Source: CAZGSN01 sp964371655 | Lineage (GTDB): Bacteria > Desulfobacterota > Binatia > HRBIN30 | Direction of reading: 5' to 3' | DNA length: 12,725 bases | Assembly: GCA_964371655.1 (NCBI GenBank) | Contig: CAYJOD010000135.1 | Location: forward strand, 1 to 12,725 | In this document: positions 1 through 5,507 of the stretch, one piece after another | Layout: each line of letters begins with the position of its first letter | Position numbering within the stretch: position 1 is the stretch's first letter | Translations under genes and position numbers: made by a program | Notes under the pieces: generated by a model | Told to the model about the DNA's origin: nothing | What the model saw: only the letters and a program-made list of their open reading frames with translations | The model's database searches: none

Positions 1-220
1 CCTTCGAAAAACGCTTGTGACACAGCCAAAATCCCTGGCCGTCGTAGACCAATACTTTCATCGCCGTACGCCGACGGTTGCGAAAAACCACCAGCGTCCC
101 CGAAAACGGATCTACCTTCAGCACTTTGCGACAGCGCTCGGCCAGTGCGTCGATGCCGGCGCGGAAGTCCACCGGCTCCACCCCCACCAGCACGCGCATC
201 TGCGGCGTGATCTGGATCAT
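1..220 (-). CDS. tnpB: IS66 family accessory protein TnpB (partial, C-terminus off window)
   Basis: Reading the minus strand from the ATG at 220 gives 73 residues beginning MIQITPQMRVLVGVEPVDFR, followed by RAGIDALAERC, then DPFSGTLVVFRNRRR and MKVLVYDGQGFWL. These are the hallmark motifs of the IS66 Orf2/TnpB (PF05717-type) protein, which is normally about 115 residues, so roughly the last third is off the left edge. Its start overlaps the tnpA stop in an ATGA arrangement, the usual translational coupling in this family. TnpB is required for transposition of several IS66 elements, but its biochemical role is not established. No frameshift is seen in the visible part. Confidence 0.93.
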   Translation of the reverse strand, partial: MIQITPQMRVLVGVEPVDFRAGIDALAERCRKVLKVDPFSGTLVVFRNRRRTAMKVLVYDGQGFWLCHKRFSK

Positions 221-630
221 GCCGGCACGGTGCGAAACGCCGCCAGCAGCGCCGCCACGTCCACCGCCTGATTGGCTGCGAGCCGGATCACCATCTTGCT
301 CCCGCTCGCATCCGACAGCTCCACTTCACCACGCATGGCAGCTGGCGCCGGCGAAAACAGCGACGCACCATCGATCTCGACAAATGCCTGCGCTCGTCGT
401 GCGCCGTTCTCGCCCTGTGCTACCGCCCGATCCTTCAACGATCCGTAAGCGACTCCGAGCTCCCGCGCGACCCGATATGTCCCAAACTCCCGCGCCAGCT
501 CCGTCGCGGCCATCCACAGCTCCGCCGGCATCGGCGAACGCTTCACCCGCATCCGTCGCCAGCGCTCGATCCGCCGTCGCAGCTGACTCAGCCGTGCCAG
601 CCCCTGCGCCTCATTATCCTGCATTGCCAC
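217..630 (-). CDS. tnpA: IS66 family TnpA (helix-turn-helix accessory protein)
   Basis: This is a complete 137-residue protein encoded just inside the element end. It contains a helix-turn-helix-like stretch at about residues 38-67 (ELWMAATELAREFGTYRVAR, then ELGVAYGSLKDR), typical of IS66 TnpA/Orf1. An arginine-rich N-terminal helix (RRRIERWRRMRVKR) comes before it. The C-terminal part ending in VIRLAANQAVDVAALLAAFR is also characteristic of long TnpA variants. The stop codon overlaps the tnpB ATG by 4 bp. The protein presumably binds the element DNA and assists transposition together with TnpB and the TnpC transposase, which is outside the window. It looks intact. Confidence 0.88.
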   Translation of the reverse strand: MAMQDNEAQGLARLSQLRRRIERWRRMRVKRSPMPAELWMAATELAREFGTYRVARELGVAYGSLKDRAVAQGENGARRAQAFVEIDGASLFSPAPAAMRGEVELSDASGSKMVIRLAANQAVDVAALLAAFRTVPA

Positions 631-650
631 TCGCCCGTCCTCCTCTCGTC

Positions 651-670
651 GAGATGGCCGGGGAGGTTAC
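651..670. repeat. putative IS66 terminal inverted repeat
   Basis: The reverse complement begins GTAACCTCCCCGGCCATCTC just upstream of tnpA. IS66 elements normally start with GTAAGCG, so only GTAA is conserved. The partner repeat is off window and could not be compared, which makes this a boundary guess. Confidence 0.3.
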
Positions 671-803
671 TCGAACGCAAGGTCGCCGCGCATGCACGCT
701 TGCCGAAGGGACACCTTATACGCCACGAATCGCATGTGGAAATCGGAAGATGGCAAAGCGTTTCAAGTTCTGCATGAATTCGACATCCTGAGGACCGATT
801 GGG

Positions 804-1007
804 ATGAGTGGTTTTTTGTTTGCGCTATCTTCGGATTGGAACTTGTCATCAACTTTGGAGGTCCTGAAATCGATGGGTATCGACGCTGGCTCCGTGAGCA
901 TGGAGACAGGAGCCCGCTTTACTCTGGAAAGAACATCAAATAGCGATTTACGGAAGCCGCCGTTCCGAGAACTCGACGCGCGGTTGAAGCACAGTGAACT
1001 CAAGTGA
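804..1007 (+). CDS. 67-aa protein of unknown function, translationally coupled to the PIN-GNAT gene
   Basis: The protein begins MSGFLFALSSDWNLSSTLEV and has a charged C-terminal half (ARFTLERTSNSDLRKPPFRE, then LDARLKHSELK). I do not recognise a family. The start at 804 is supported by TGAGGA at 789-794, about 9 nt upstream. The same reading frame is closed by a stop at 789-791, so the gene cannot extend further upstream. Its TGA stop overlaps the GTG start of the next gene in a GTGA arrangement, which argues for coupled translation and for a real gene. By position (small, first in the operon, directly before a PIN nuclease) it could be an antitoxin or regulator, but that is inference from context only. 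The 692-943 frame overlaps it and lacks a ribosome binding site, so I judged it less likely. Confidence 0.6.
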   Translation: MSGFLFALSSDWNLSSTLEVLKSMGIDAGSVSMETGARFTLERTSNSDLRKPPFRELDARLKHSELK

Positions 1008-2521
1008 AATTCCTTTTCGACACGAATCTGATCATTCCCGCTGAGCCCACGGGTCCGGACGATATCGAACCGGGAACACCCGTGATCGTTGAGTTGCTCG
1101 GTTTAATCCAGCAGGCGCAGCATCAGACCTACCTGCATCCGGAATCTCTGAGGGAACTCGGGAACGATCGTAACCAGACGCGTCGTCAGATGCGCCAACT
1201 GCTCCTCGCGAAGTATCTGGTCCTTCAAAATCCGCCACCAATCTCGAAGGGTCTTGAAGCGGCAATCGGGACTGCCCAGCAGGGTACCCATGACTTCACG
1301 GACCATAGCCTGCTCGCTGCGATCGCTGGCGACGCCGTCGATCTACTTGTTACTGATGATCGCGGCATCCTGAGGAAGGCCAGACTTGCGGGCTTCGCGC
1401 CGCGCGTGATGACGGCGGCTGACTGCGCTGCAACCATTCGAGGACTATTCCGCAAAACGCCTAGCCCACCTCCGGCGGTCCTTGCGGTGCTGGCCCATCA
1501 GCTCGATGACGGTGATCCAATCTTCAATTCCTTCGAGCGCGATTATCCTGGATTTGCGCAGTGGCTCCGTACCTGTAAGCGTGAGCACCGGCGATGCTGG
1601 ACGATTCAGCGGCCGGCCGAGAGTCTGGCCGGAGTCTGCATTGTGAAGGATGAACCGAATGGCGAGTTCGACATCCCGGGCCCCGCTCTCAAACTCTGTA
1701 GTTTCAAGATCGCTGACGGCAAGCGTGGCTTCCGGTTCGGTGAGCTACTGCTGAAGGCGGTGTTCTCCTACGTCTTCCAAAATAACTATGACACGATGTA
1801 CGTGACGGTCCTACCGAAATATGACGAACTGCTAGGGCTCTTCGAGGAGTTCGGGTTTGTCGCGCAATCGATGAGGACTTCGCTCGGAGAACTAATCTTG
1901 GCGAAGCAACTCACGTGCGGCCCTGCGGAATACCAGTCCACACCTCCGCTTGAATTCAACGTTCGCTATGGCCCTCACCATCTAAAAGTGGGAGATCTCC
2001 CGATCTTCGTGGTGCCGATTGTTCCAGCGTATCACGAACTCCTCTTCCCCGAGTGTGAAGCTCAGCAGAGTTTTCTTGCGGGCACTACGACTTTCGGTAA
2101 CAGCATCGCGAAGGCATATCTCTGTCACGCCCCGACTCGGCAGATCGTGCCAGGGAGCTTGCTTCTTTTTTATCGATCGAGGGACCTGCGACAGGTACAG
2201 TGCCTGGGTGTCGCGGAGGAGACATCCGTTTCCAGCGATCCCGTCACCATTGCGCGTTTTGTGGGGAAGCGGACTGTCTACAGCTTTGCTGAGATCGAGA
2301 GGATGTGTGATGCGCCCACCTTAGCGATTCGTTTTCGGCAGACGCGATCGTTAACAGTACCATTTCGGCTTGCCGATCTCATTGCGCGTGCGGTAGTGAA
2401 GCGAGCGCCGCAATCGATCACTGTGGTGGCTGAGGAGGGAAGGGAATGGCTTCGGGATCACGTAGAGAACGGACGGTGGCGCTCCTTTCCATTCACCCAG
2501 CACTTGCAAACAGGCTCCTGA
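1004..2521 (+). CDS. PIN nuclease-GNAT acetyltransferase-PUA/EVE-like fusion protein
   Basis: This 505-residue protein has three regions. Residues 1-145 form a PIN-type nuclease: MKFLFDTNLI places Asp6, followed by HPESLREL (Glu47/Glu51), HDFTDHSL (Asp97/Asp100) and DLLVTDDRGI (Asp118/Asp119). These are the expected acidic metal ligands. Residues about 175-300 are GNAT-like: ALKLCSFKIADGKRGFRFGE followed by LLLKAVF resembles the acetyl-CoA-binding motif A, then YDTMYVTVLPKYDELLGLFE and EFGF resemble motif B. Residues about 320-470 (GNSIAKAYLCHAPTRQIVPG, LLLFYRSRD, GKRTVYSFAEIERMC) look like a PUA-superfamily EVE/ASCH-like fold, inferred from the pattern of strands. The start is GTG, coupled to the upstream gene. 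The next gene begins inside its 3' end. A combined RNA-cleaving and acetylating activity is a reasonable inference; the substrate is unknown. All active-site positions look intact. Confidence 0.8.
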   Translation: MKFLFDTNLIIPAEPTGPDDIEPGTPVIVELLGLIQQAQHQTYLHPESLRELGNDRNQTRRQMRQLLLAKYLVLQNPPPISKGLEAAIGTAQQGTHDFTDHSLLAAIAGDAVDLLVTDDRGILRKARLAGFAPRVMTAADCAATIRGLFRKTPSPPPAVLAVLAHQLDDGDPIFNSFERDYPGFAQWLRTCKREHRRCWTIQRPAESLAGVCIVKDEPNGEFDIPGPALKLCSFKIADGKRGFRFGELLLKAVFSYVFQNNYDTMYVTVLPKYDELLGLFEEFGFVAQSMRTSLGELILAKQLTCGPAEYQSTPPLEFNVRYGPHHLKVGDLPIFVVPIVPAYHELLFPECEAQQSFLAGTTTFGNSIAKAYLCHAPTRQIVPGSLLLFYRSRDLRQVQCLGVAEETSVSSDPVTIARFVGKRTVYSFAEIERMCDAPTLAIRFRQTRSLTVPFRLADLIARAVVKRAPQSITVVAEEGREWLRDHVENGRWRSFPFTQHLQTGS

Positions 2522-2883
2522 GCGGAGAAAAGCAGGTCGAATTTCGGAAGCGCCGCTTTGCAACCGACGTGTCGCATGTCGTCATCTATGCGACGGCTCC
2601 GCTTCATTGCGTGCTCGGGTACTTCGAGGTCTCGGATATTGAGCACGGTTCGCCATCATGCCTTTGGCGCCGCCACCGTGGATCGGCCGGCATCAATTAC
2701 AAGGAGTTCCAAGCGTATTACGGCGCGTGCCGAACTGGAATTGCGATCATTGTTGGGCGAGTGTTCACGCTGAAGACGCCGCTTCGGTTGAAAGCGATAC
2801 ATGGCTCGTTGATTGCGCCGCAAAGCTTCACGTACCTGTCGCCACACGTTCTGGGGCGCATAGCCGACAAAATCATGATCTAG
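2446..2883 (+). CDS. ASCH-domain (PUA-like) protein
   Basis: The 145-residue protein opens with VALLSIHPALANRLLSGEKQ followed by VEFRKRRF. This contains the G-x-K-x-x-E-x-R motif of ASCH domains (Gly27, Lys29, Glu32, Arg34), preceded by the usual LSIxPxxAxxxLxGxK helix. Strands follow (HVVIYATAPLHCVLGYFEV), and a GIAIIVGRVFTL strand lies near residue 100. The ASCH superfamily is PUA-related and predicted to bind RNA or modified nucleotides. The ATG at 2446 is preceded by a strong GGAGGGA at 2434-2440 and lies 76 bp inside the preceding PIN-GNAT gene in another frame, so the two are almost certainly co-expressed. The pairing suggests an RNA-directed role for the cassette. Length is normal for a stand-alone ASCH protein, and nothing is broken. 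Confidence 0.82.
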   Translation: MASGSRRERTVALLSIHPALANRLLSGEKQVEFRKRRFATDVSHVVIYATAPLHCVLGYFEVSDIEHGSPSCLWRRHRGSAGINYKEFQAYYGACRTGIAIIVGRVFTLKTPLRLKAIHGSLIAPQSFTYLSPHVLGRIADKIMI

Positions 2884-3032
2884 CGAACTCGGTGACATCG
2901 GGAACGTTGTTCAAGCCAACATCTGATGTTCGCTGAGGAAAATCCGTTGAACTAAACCGCTGCACGGTGGGAAGGAATGTGGTAGGCGAGAGTCAGGCTG
3001 ATGCCGCCGGCAGACTCGGCCAACACTATTTC

Positions 3033-3043
3033 AAGGAGGGAGG
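3033..3043 (+). promoter_or_regulatory. strong ribosome binding site that sets the start of the DUF4157-like gene
   Basis: AAGGAGGGAGG lies just upstream of the ATG at 3048, with an 8-nt gap measured from AAGGAGG. It favours 3048 over the longer in-frame reading from 2967. That choice is also supported by the hydrophobic signal sequence beginning directly at 3048. Confidence 0.8.
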
Positions 3044-3047
3044 ATGC

Positions 3048-4304
3048 ATGGCACGGAAAGCTATGTTTTGGGCGTGTATGGGGATAGTTATTGTCTTCAA
3101 CCGCGGCGTCGCAGCCGCGGGACTGTTCGATCATTTCAAGCCGCTCGACCTTGTGACCAAGCCGCTGACCGCTCCGGTTCAGACCGTGGTCAACGCAGTC
3201 AGGGCTGGCACGGGTGGCGCCCCTCCGAGCACGATCTTGGACCCAACGAAGGATCTTGCTCGGTCTGCGGGACAGACGATTGCACAAGTCGGGACGGTCG
3301 CGGCGGTTCCCGAGCAAGAGATGATGAAAAAGGCGCAAGAAATTGCCCACGGAGTGGGCGGAGCCGGCGACTTTGTCTTTGATGTCGCGACCTTTCCTCA
3401 GCGGTTTGAGGCGGAATTGCGAAACAGCGGCGTGCAGGCAGGTGCGAATTTTCTCCAGGGGCAGAATCCACTTCAGTTGGTTTCTGCTCCGCTCGCCGCC
3501 GCCATCAGGGAGGCGCGCGAACGTCATCAAGGGACCAGTCAACCGATCCCTAGTGATGTCAGAAGCGGCCTTATTCCGTTTTTCGCATCATCAACATTGA
3601 GTCGCGCCCGTTATGCGGTTGGGAAGGCAGAAATCACTTTGCCCAACGGAATCGGTCAGACTGAACGGTTTGCGTCGAACGACTATGCGGTGTGCGTCGA
3701 TGACATAATCGTATTTAACACTCAGCCTCCTCCGTTCGCTGACGATCCATTTTGGTGGGCTCATGAAGTGACACATATCGAACAATATGAACAGATAGGC
3801 ATCGATGAATTCGCTCGCCGTTATACATTTACAGGTGGTGCAGCACTCGAGAATCCTGCCAACCAAAGAGGGAATCAAGTTCGACAAGCAATGTGGGCGG
3901 CGGGTCGCGCGAGTACTGCAGCAATGACCGTAGTGCTGCCGCCGATGATTGCACCGCATCAATTGCTGCCGGCTGTCCCGCAAGCGCCAGCAAATAATCT
4001 GCCAGCCGTTCTTCCGGGTTCCGCCACTGCCCCCGCGAACGACCCAGCCGTTGTCCAATTGGTGTTCCCTTGGGATTCCCGACCGATAAATTACTTCGGT
4101 ACGCAGACAGGGCGCATTGTGGCAGTCGATCGAGCTACGGGACAATGGCTTCAAATCGGTTTCGCACTGCCGCCCCGTTGGCCCGGGTTCGCATGGACCT
4201 ATCAGGCACAGAACGGGATTTTTGACGTCACCCCGAATGGACAGATGATGACGCCGGGTCCGATGGGGCCTCAACAACTCGGCTCTGTCGTGCGCCTCCA
4301 GTGA
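3048..4304 (+). CDS. exported protein with DUF4157-like HExxH metallopeptidase motif
   Basis: The 418-residue protein starts with a short basic end and a hydrophobic stretch (MARKAMFWACMGIVIVFNRG, then VAAAG), a convincing Sec signal peptide with likely cleavage near residue 24. At about residues 185-258 it carries a core like that of the DUF4157/eCIS-associated family: ITLPNGIGQTERFASNDYAV, CVDDIIVFN, then WWAHEVTHIEQYEQIGIDEF. HEVTH (239-243) is a zinc-binding HExxH motif, and Glu254 is a possible third ligand. The segment around residues 295-335 is Pro/Ala-rich and probably disordered. The last 75 residues hold a repeat-poor beta region (NYFGTQTGRIVAVDRATGQW). The protein is therefore likely periplasmic or secreted. 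Whether it is an active peptidase is unknown. It stands alone, with a 164-bp gap from the ASCH gene. Confidence 0.72.
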   Translation: MARKAMFWACMGIVIVFNRGVAAAGLFDHFKPLDLVTKPLTAPVQTVVNAVRAGTGGAPPSTILDPTKDLARSAGQTIAQVGTVAAVPEQEMMKKAQEIAHGVGGAGDFVFDVATFPQRFEAELRNSGVQAGANFLQGQNPLQLVSAPLAAAIREARERHQGTSQPIPSDVRSGLIPFFASSTLSRARYAVGKAEITLPNGIGQTERFASNDYAVCVDDIIVFNTQPPPFADDPFWWAHEVTHIEQYEQIGIDEFARRYTFTGGAALENPANQRGNQVRQAMWAAGRASTAAMTVVLPPMIAPHQLLPAVPQAPANNLPAVLPGSATAPANDPAVVQLVFPWDSRPINYFGTQTGRIVAVDRATGQWLQIGFALPPRWPGFAWTYQAQNGIFDVTPNGQMMTPGPMGPQQLGSVVRLQ

Positions 4305-4408
4305 ACCGGCGGGACATACGATACTCACGGAGTATGCCGCGGCCGATGAATGGAAAACAACCAAGGCGACGACGTAGTGGCGAGTATGACGAGTTCACAG
4401 ACAGTGAA

Positions 4409-4718
4409 ATGCCGAACAAAGGCATCGTGCTGACGCGCAGGGCGCGCGACGGACGATCTTGCGAGCTTGACGGCATACCGCCGGAAGACGATCCTCGATG
4501 CTATTGAGAAATCTCTCCAGCATGAAGCCAACATCGAGACACGACAGCGAAAGATGCTCCCTGGACTCGTTCCCCCGTGGGAGCACGTGTTGCCCGTTTG
4601 GGAATTGCGGGTTGGCGAGCATCGCGTGTTCTATGACGTCGACGACCCCGCCAAGATAGTTAAGGTCCGCGCCATTCGGCACAAACCCCCGCACACGACG
4701 ACCGAGGAAATTTTATGA
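4409..4718 (+). pseudogene. RelE/ParE-type toxin, apparent one-base frameshift near 4445-4450
   Basis: The C-terminal reading (LTAYRRKTILDAIEKSL, then LPVWELRVGEHRVFYDVDD and KVRAIRHKPP) is a clear RelE-superfamily mRNA interferase. No good start exists in that frame, only a TTG at 4467 that would drop the first beta strand. The missing N-terminus is found one frame over from the ATG at 4409 (MPNKGIVLTRRAR). Removing one base in the GGCGCGCGACGG stretch would join the two as LTRRAR-TDDLASLTAY, giving about 102 residues, the normal family length. The span of 310 nt is one base more than a multiple of three, which agrees. The stop overlaps the antitoxin start by 4 bp (ATGA). The gene is either genuinely inactivated, a sequencing error, or rarely rescued by frameshifting; the sequence alone cannot decide. 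Confidence 0.78.
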
Positions 4719-4972
4719 AAACAGTAGCTCTCGAAAAATCTGACCTCACGACTTGCGTCGAGCAGGCGCAGGGTGGGCGGGTTATCGTCATGCGCAACCG
4801 CAAGCCAGTTGCCCTGATTGTCGGGGTGGAAGGGCTGGATCGCGAGCAGCTTGAGCTCGGGAGTAGCGATCGTTTCTGGCGGCTGATCGAGGAACGCCGC
4901 AAACAGAAGACGATTACGCGTGCAGACCTCGAGAAGCGTCTCGCACGTTTGTCCCATGGACGGCGTCGTTGA
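4715..4972 (+). CDS. Phd/YefM-family antitoxin
   Basis: The 85-residue protein has the Phd/YefM layout. An N-terminal strand and helix (MKTVALEKSDLTTCVEQAQG) lead into the signature GRVIVMRNRKPVALIVGVEG, the DNA-binding fold of this antitoxin family. A charged C-terminal tail (FWRLIEERRKQK, ITRADLEKRLARL) follows, which would wrap and neutralise the toxin. It is encoded second, overlapping the RelE-type toxin by 4 bp. This reverse order is seen in many RelE/Phd pairs. Such antitoxins usually autoregulate the operon with the toxin. The gene is intact although the toxin ahead of it appears frameshifted, a combination that is tolerated because antitoxin alone is harmless and may still protect against related toxins. 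Confidence 0.85.
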   Translation: MKTVALEKSDLTTCVEQAQGGRVIVMRNRKPVALIVGVEGLDREQLELGSSDRFWRLIEERRKQKTITRADLEKRLARLSHGRRR

Positions 4973-5000
4973 TCTACACACATCTCGATCCGCCTCGGTG

Positions 5001-5387
5001 ATGCCCGACTTGGAGATTCCACGCGAGTATTACGGCTGGTGGCGGATCACTTCTACCTCGCAGTGGGCCGATGACAGCCTCGACGGCCTGGGCACCGCGC
5101 TAATATCTCTGACGGGCCACGATGATCGGCTACGGATGCACATGCTTCTCGCTTACGTGAACTGCCGGCCCACGAAGAGCGGAGTTTCGTTTACCTGGGA
5201 TGGCGCGTGGGAATGGGATCCGACGTCTGGAAGCGGGAGCGTCAAGCTTCGTAAGGATGGACGCCTCGCCGGTAAGATCACGATCAAGAACGGCGACGAG
5301 AGCACCTTCGTCGCCGAGCGAACCGCCGAACCACCGGAGCGGATTCCCGATCCGCCCAGCTACCGCGAGAAATGGCGCTGCCGCTGA
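5001..5387 (+). CDS. 128-aa conserved-looking protein of unknown function
   Basis: The product begins MPDLEIPREYYGWWRITSTS and is rich in predicted beta strands (LGTALISLTGHDDRLRMHML, VSFTWDGAWEWDP, GSVKLRKDGRLAGKITIKNG). It ends with a proline-rich tail (EPPERIPDPPSYREKW). No catalytic motif, signal peptide or membrane segment is apparent. The aromatic-rich alternating strands suggest a compact beta-barrel or sandwich domain, but I cannot name a family. The start is uncertain: no clear Shine-Dalgarno is present, and GTG at 4998 or ATG at 4956 would be in frame. 5001 is preferred because the preceding residues look unstructured and the earlier starts overlap or abut the antitoxin gene. It lies 28 bp after the Phd gene and may be co-transcribed with it. 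Confidence 0.62.
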   Translation: MPDLEIPREYYGWWRITSTSQWADDSLDGLGTALISLTGHDDRLRMHMLLAYVNCRPTKSGVSFTWDGAWEWDPTSGSGSVKLRKDGRLAGKITIKNGDESTFVAERTAEPPERIPDPPSYREKWRCR

Positions 5388-5469
5388 TGCAGCCGAGATC
5401 GCTAACGGAGTCAGCTTACCTCCAGACCGTAATGAGAGTCGCCTCGGCTCCGACCTCAGGACACGCTCT

Positions 5470-5486
5470 CTGACCAAGCTGGTCAG
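5470..5486. repeat. 17-bp perfect inverted repeat upstream of the 5508 gene
   Basis: CTGACCA-AGC-TGGTCAG is a 7-bp perfect dyad with a 3-nt spacer. It ends 8 nt before the GAGGGA ribosome binding site (5495-5500) of the following gene. The position would suit an operator or a translation-modulating hairpin. It is too weak and lacks the T-run for a terminator. No cognate regulator is evident. Confidence 0.4.
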
Positions 5487-5507
5487 CCTGTAACGAGGGA
5501 TTTCTTG

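Larger units (their letters stand above)
1..670 (-). mobile_element. IS66-family insertion sequence, one end only
   Basis: Two adjacent minus-strand genes match the IS66 accessory genes tnpA and tnpB in order, size and overlap. The transposase gene tnpC, which in this family follows tnpB, would lie beyond the left edge, so the element is incomplete only because the window starts inside it. The outer boundary is set near 670 because the reverse complement reads GTAACCTCCCCGG there. The leading GTAA agrees with the GTAAGCG-type ends of IS66 elements, but the rest does not match the usual consensus. The other end and the target duplication are not visible, so the exact limit is tentative. Confidence 0.8.

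Noticed and set aside
716..721. TTATAC resembling a -10 box ahead of the 804 gene
   Set aside because: No -35 element at proper spacing; the nearest TTGCCG is only 10 nt away.
692..943. 83-aa open frame overlapping the 67-aa gene
   Set aside because: No ribosome binding site, and it begins within or next to the IS66 boundary. It overlaps the 804-1007 frame, which has a Shine-Dalgarno and is coupled to the next gene.
804..2883. Integron cassette interpretation of the TA-like genes
   Set aside because: No attC-like imperfect repeats or GTTRRRY sites flank the genes, and genes in the window run on both strands.
2918..2930. AACATC-T-GATGTT dyad after the ASCH gene, with a 7-bp AGCGAAC/GTTCGCT repeat around it
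   Set aside because: The stems are short, there is no T-run and the loop of the outer pair is long. It is not convincing as terminator or operator and could arise by chance.
3591..4364. 257-aa minus-strand open frame
   Set aside because: It is antisense to the DUF4157-like gene, with no motif and no plausible start signal.
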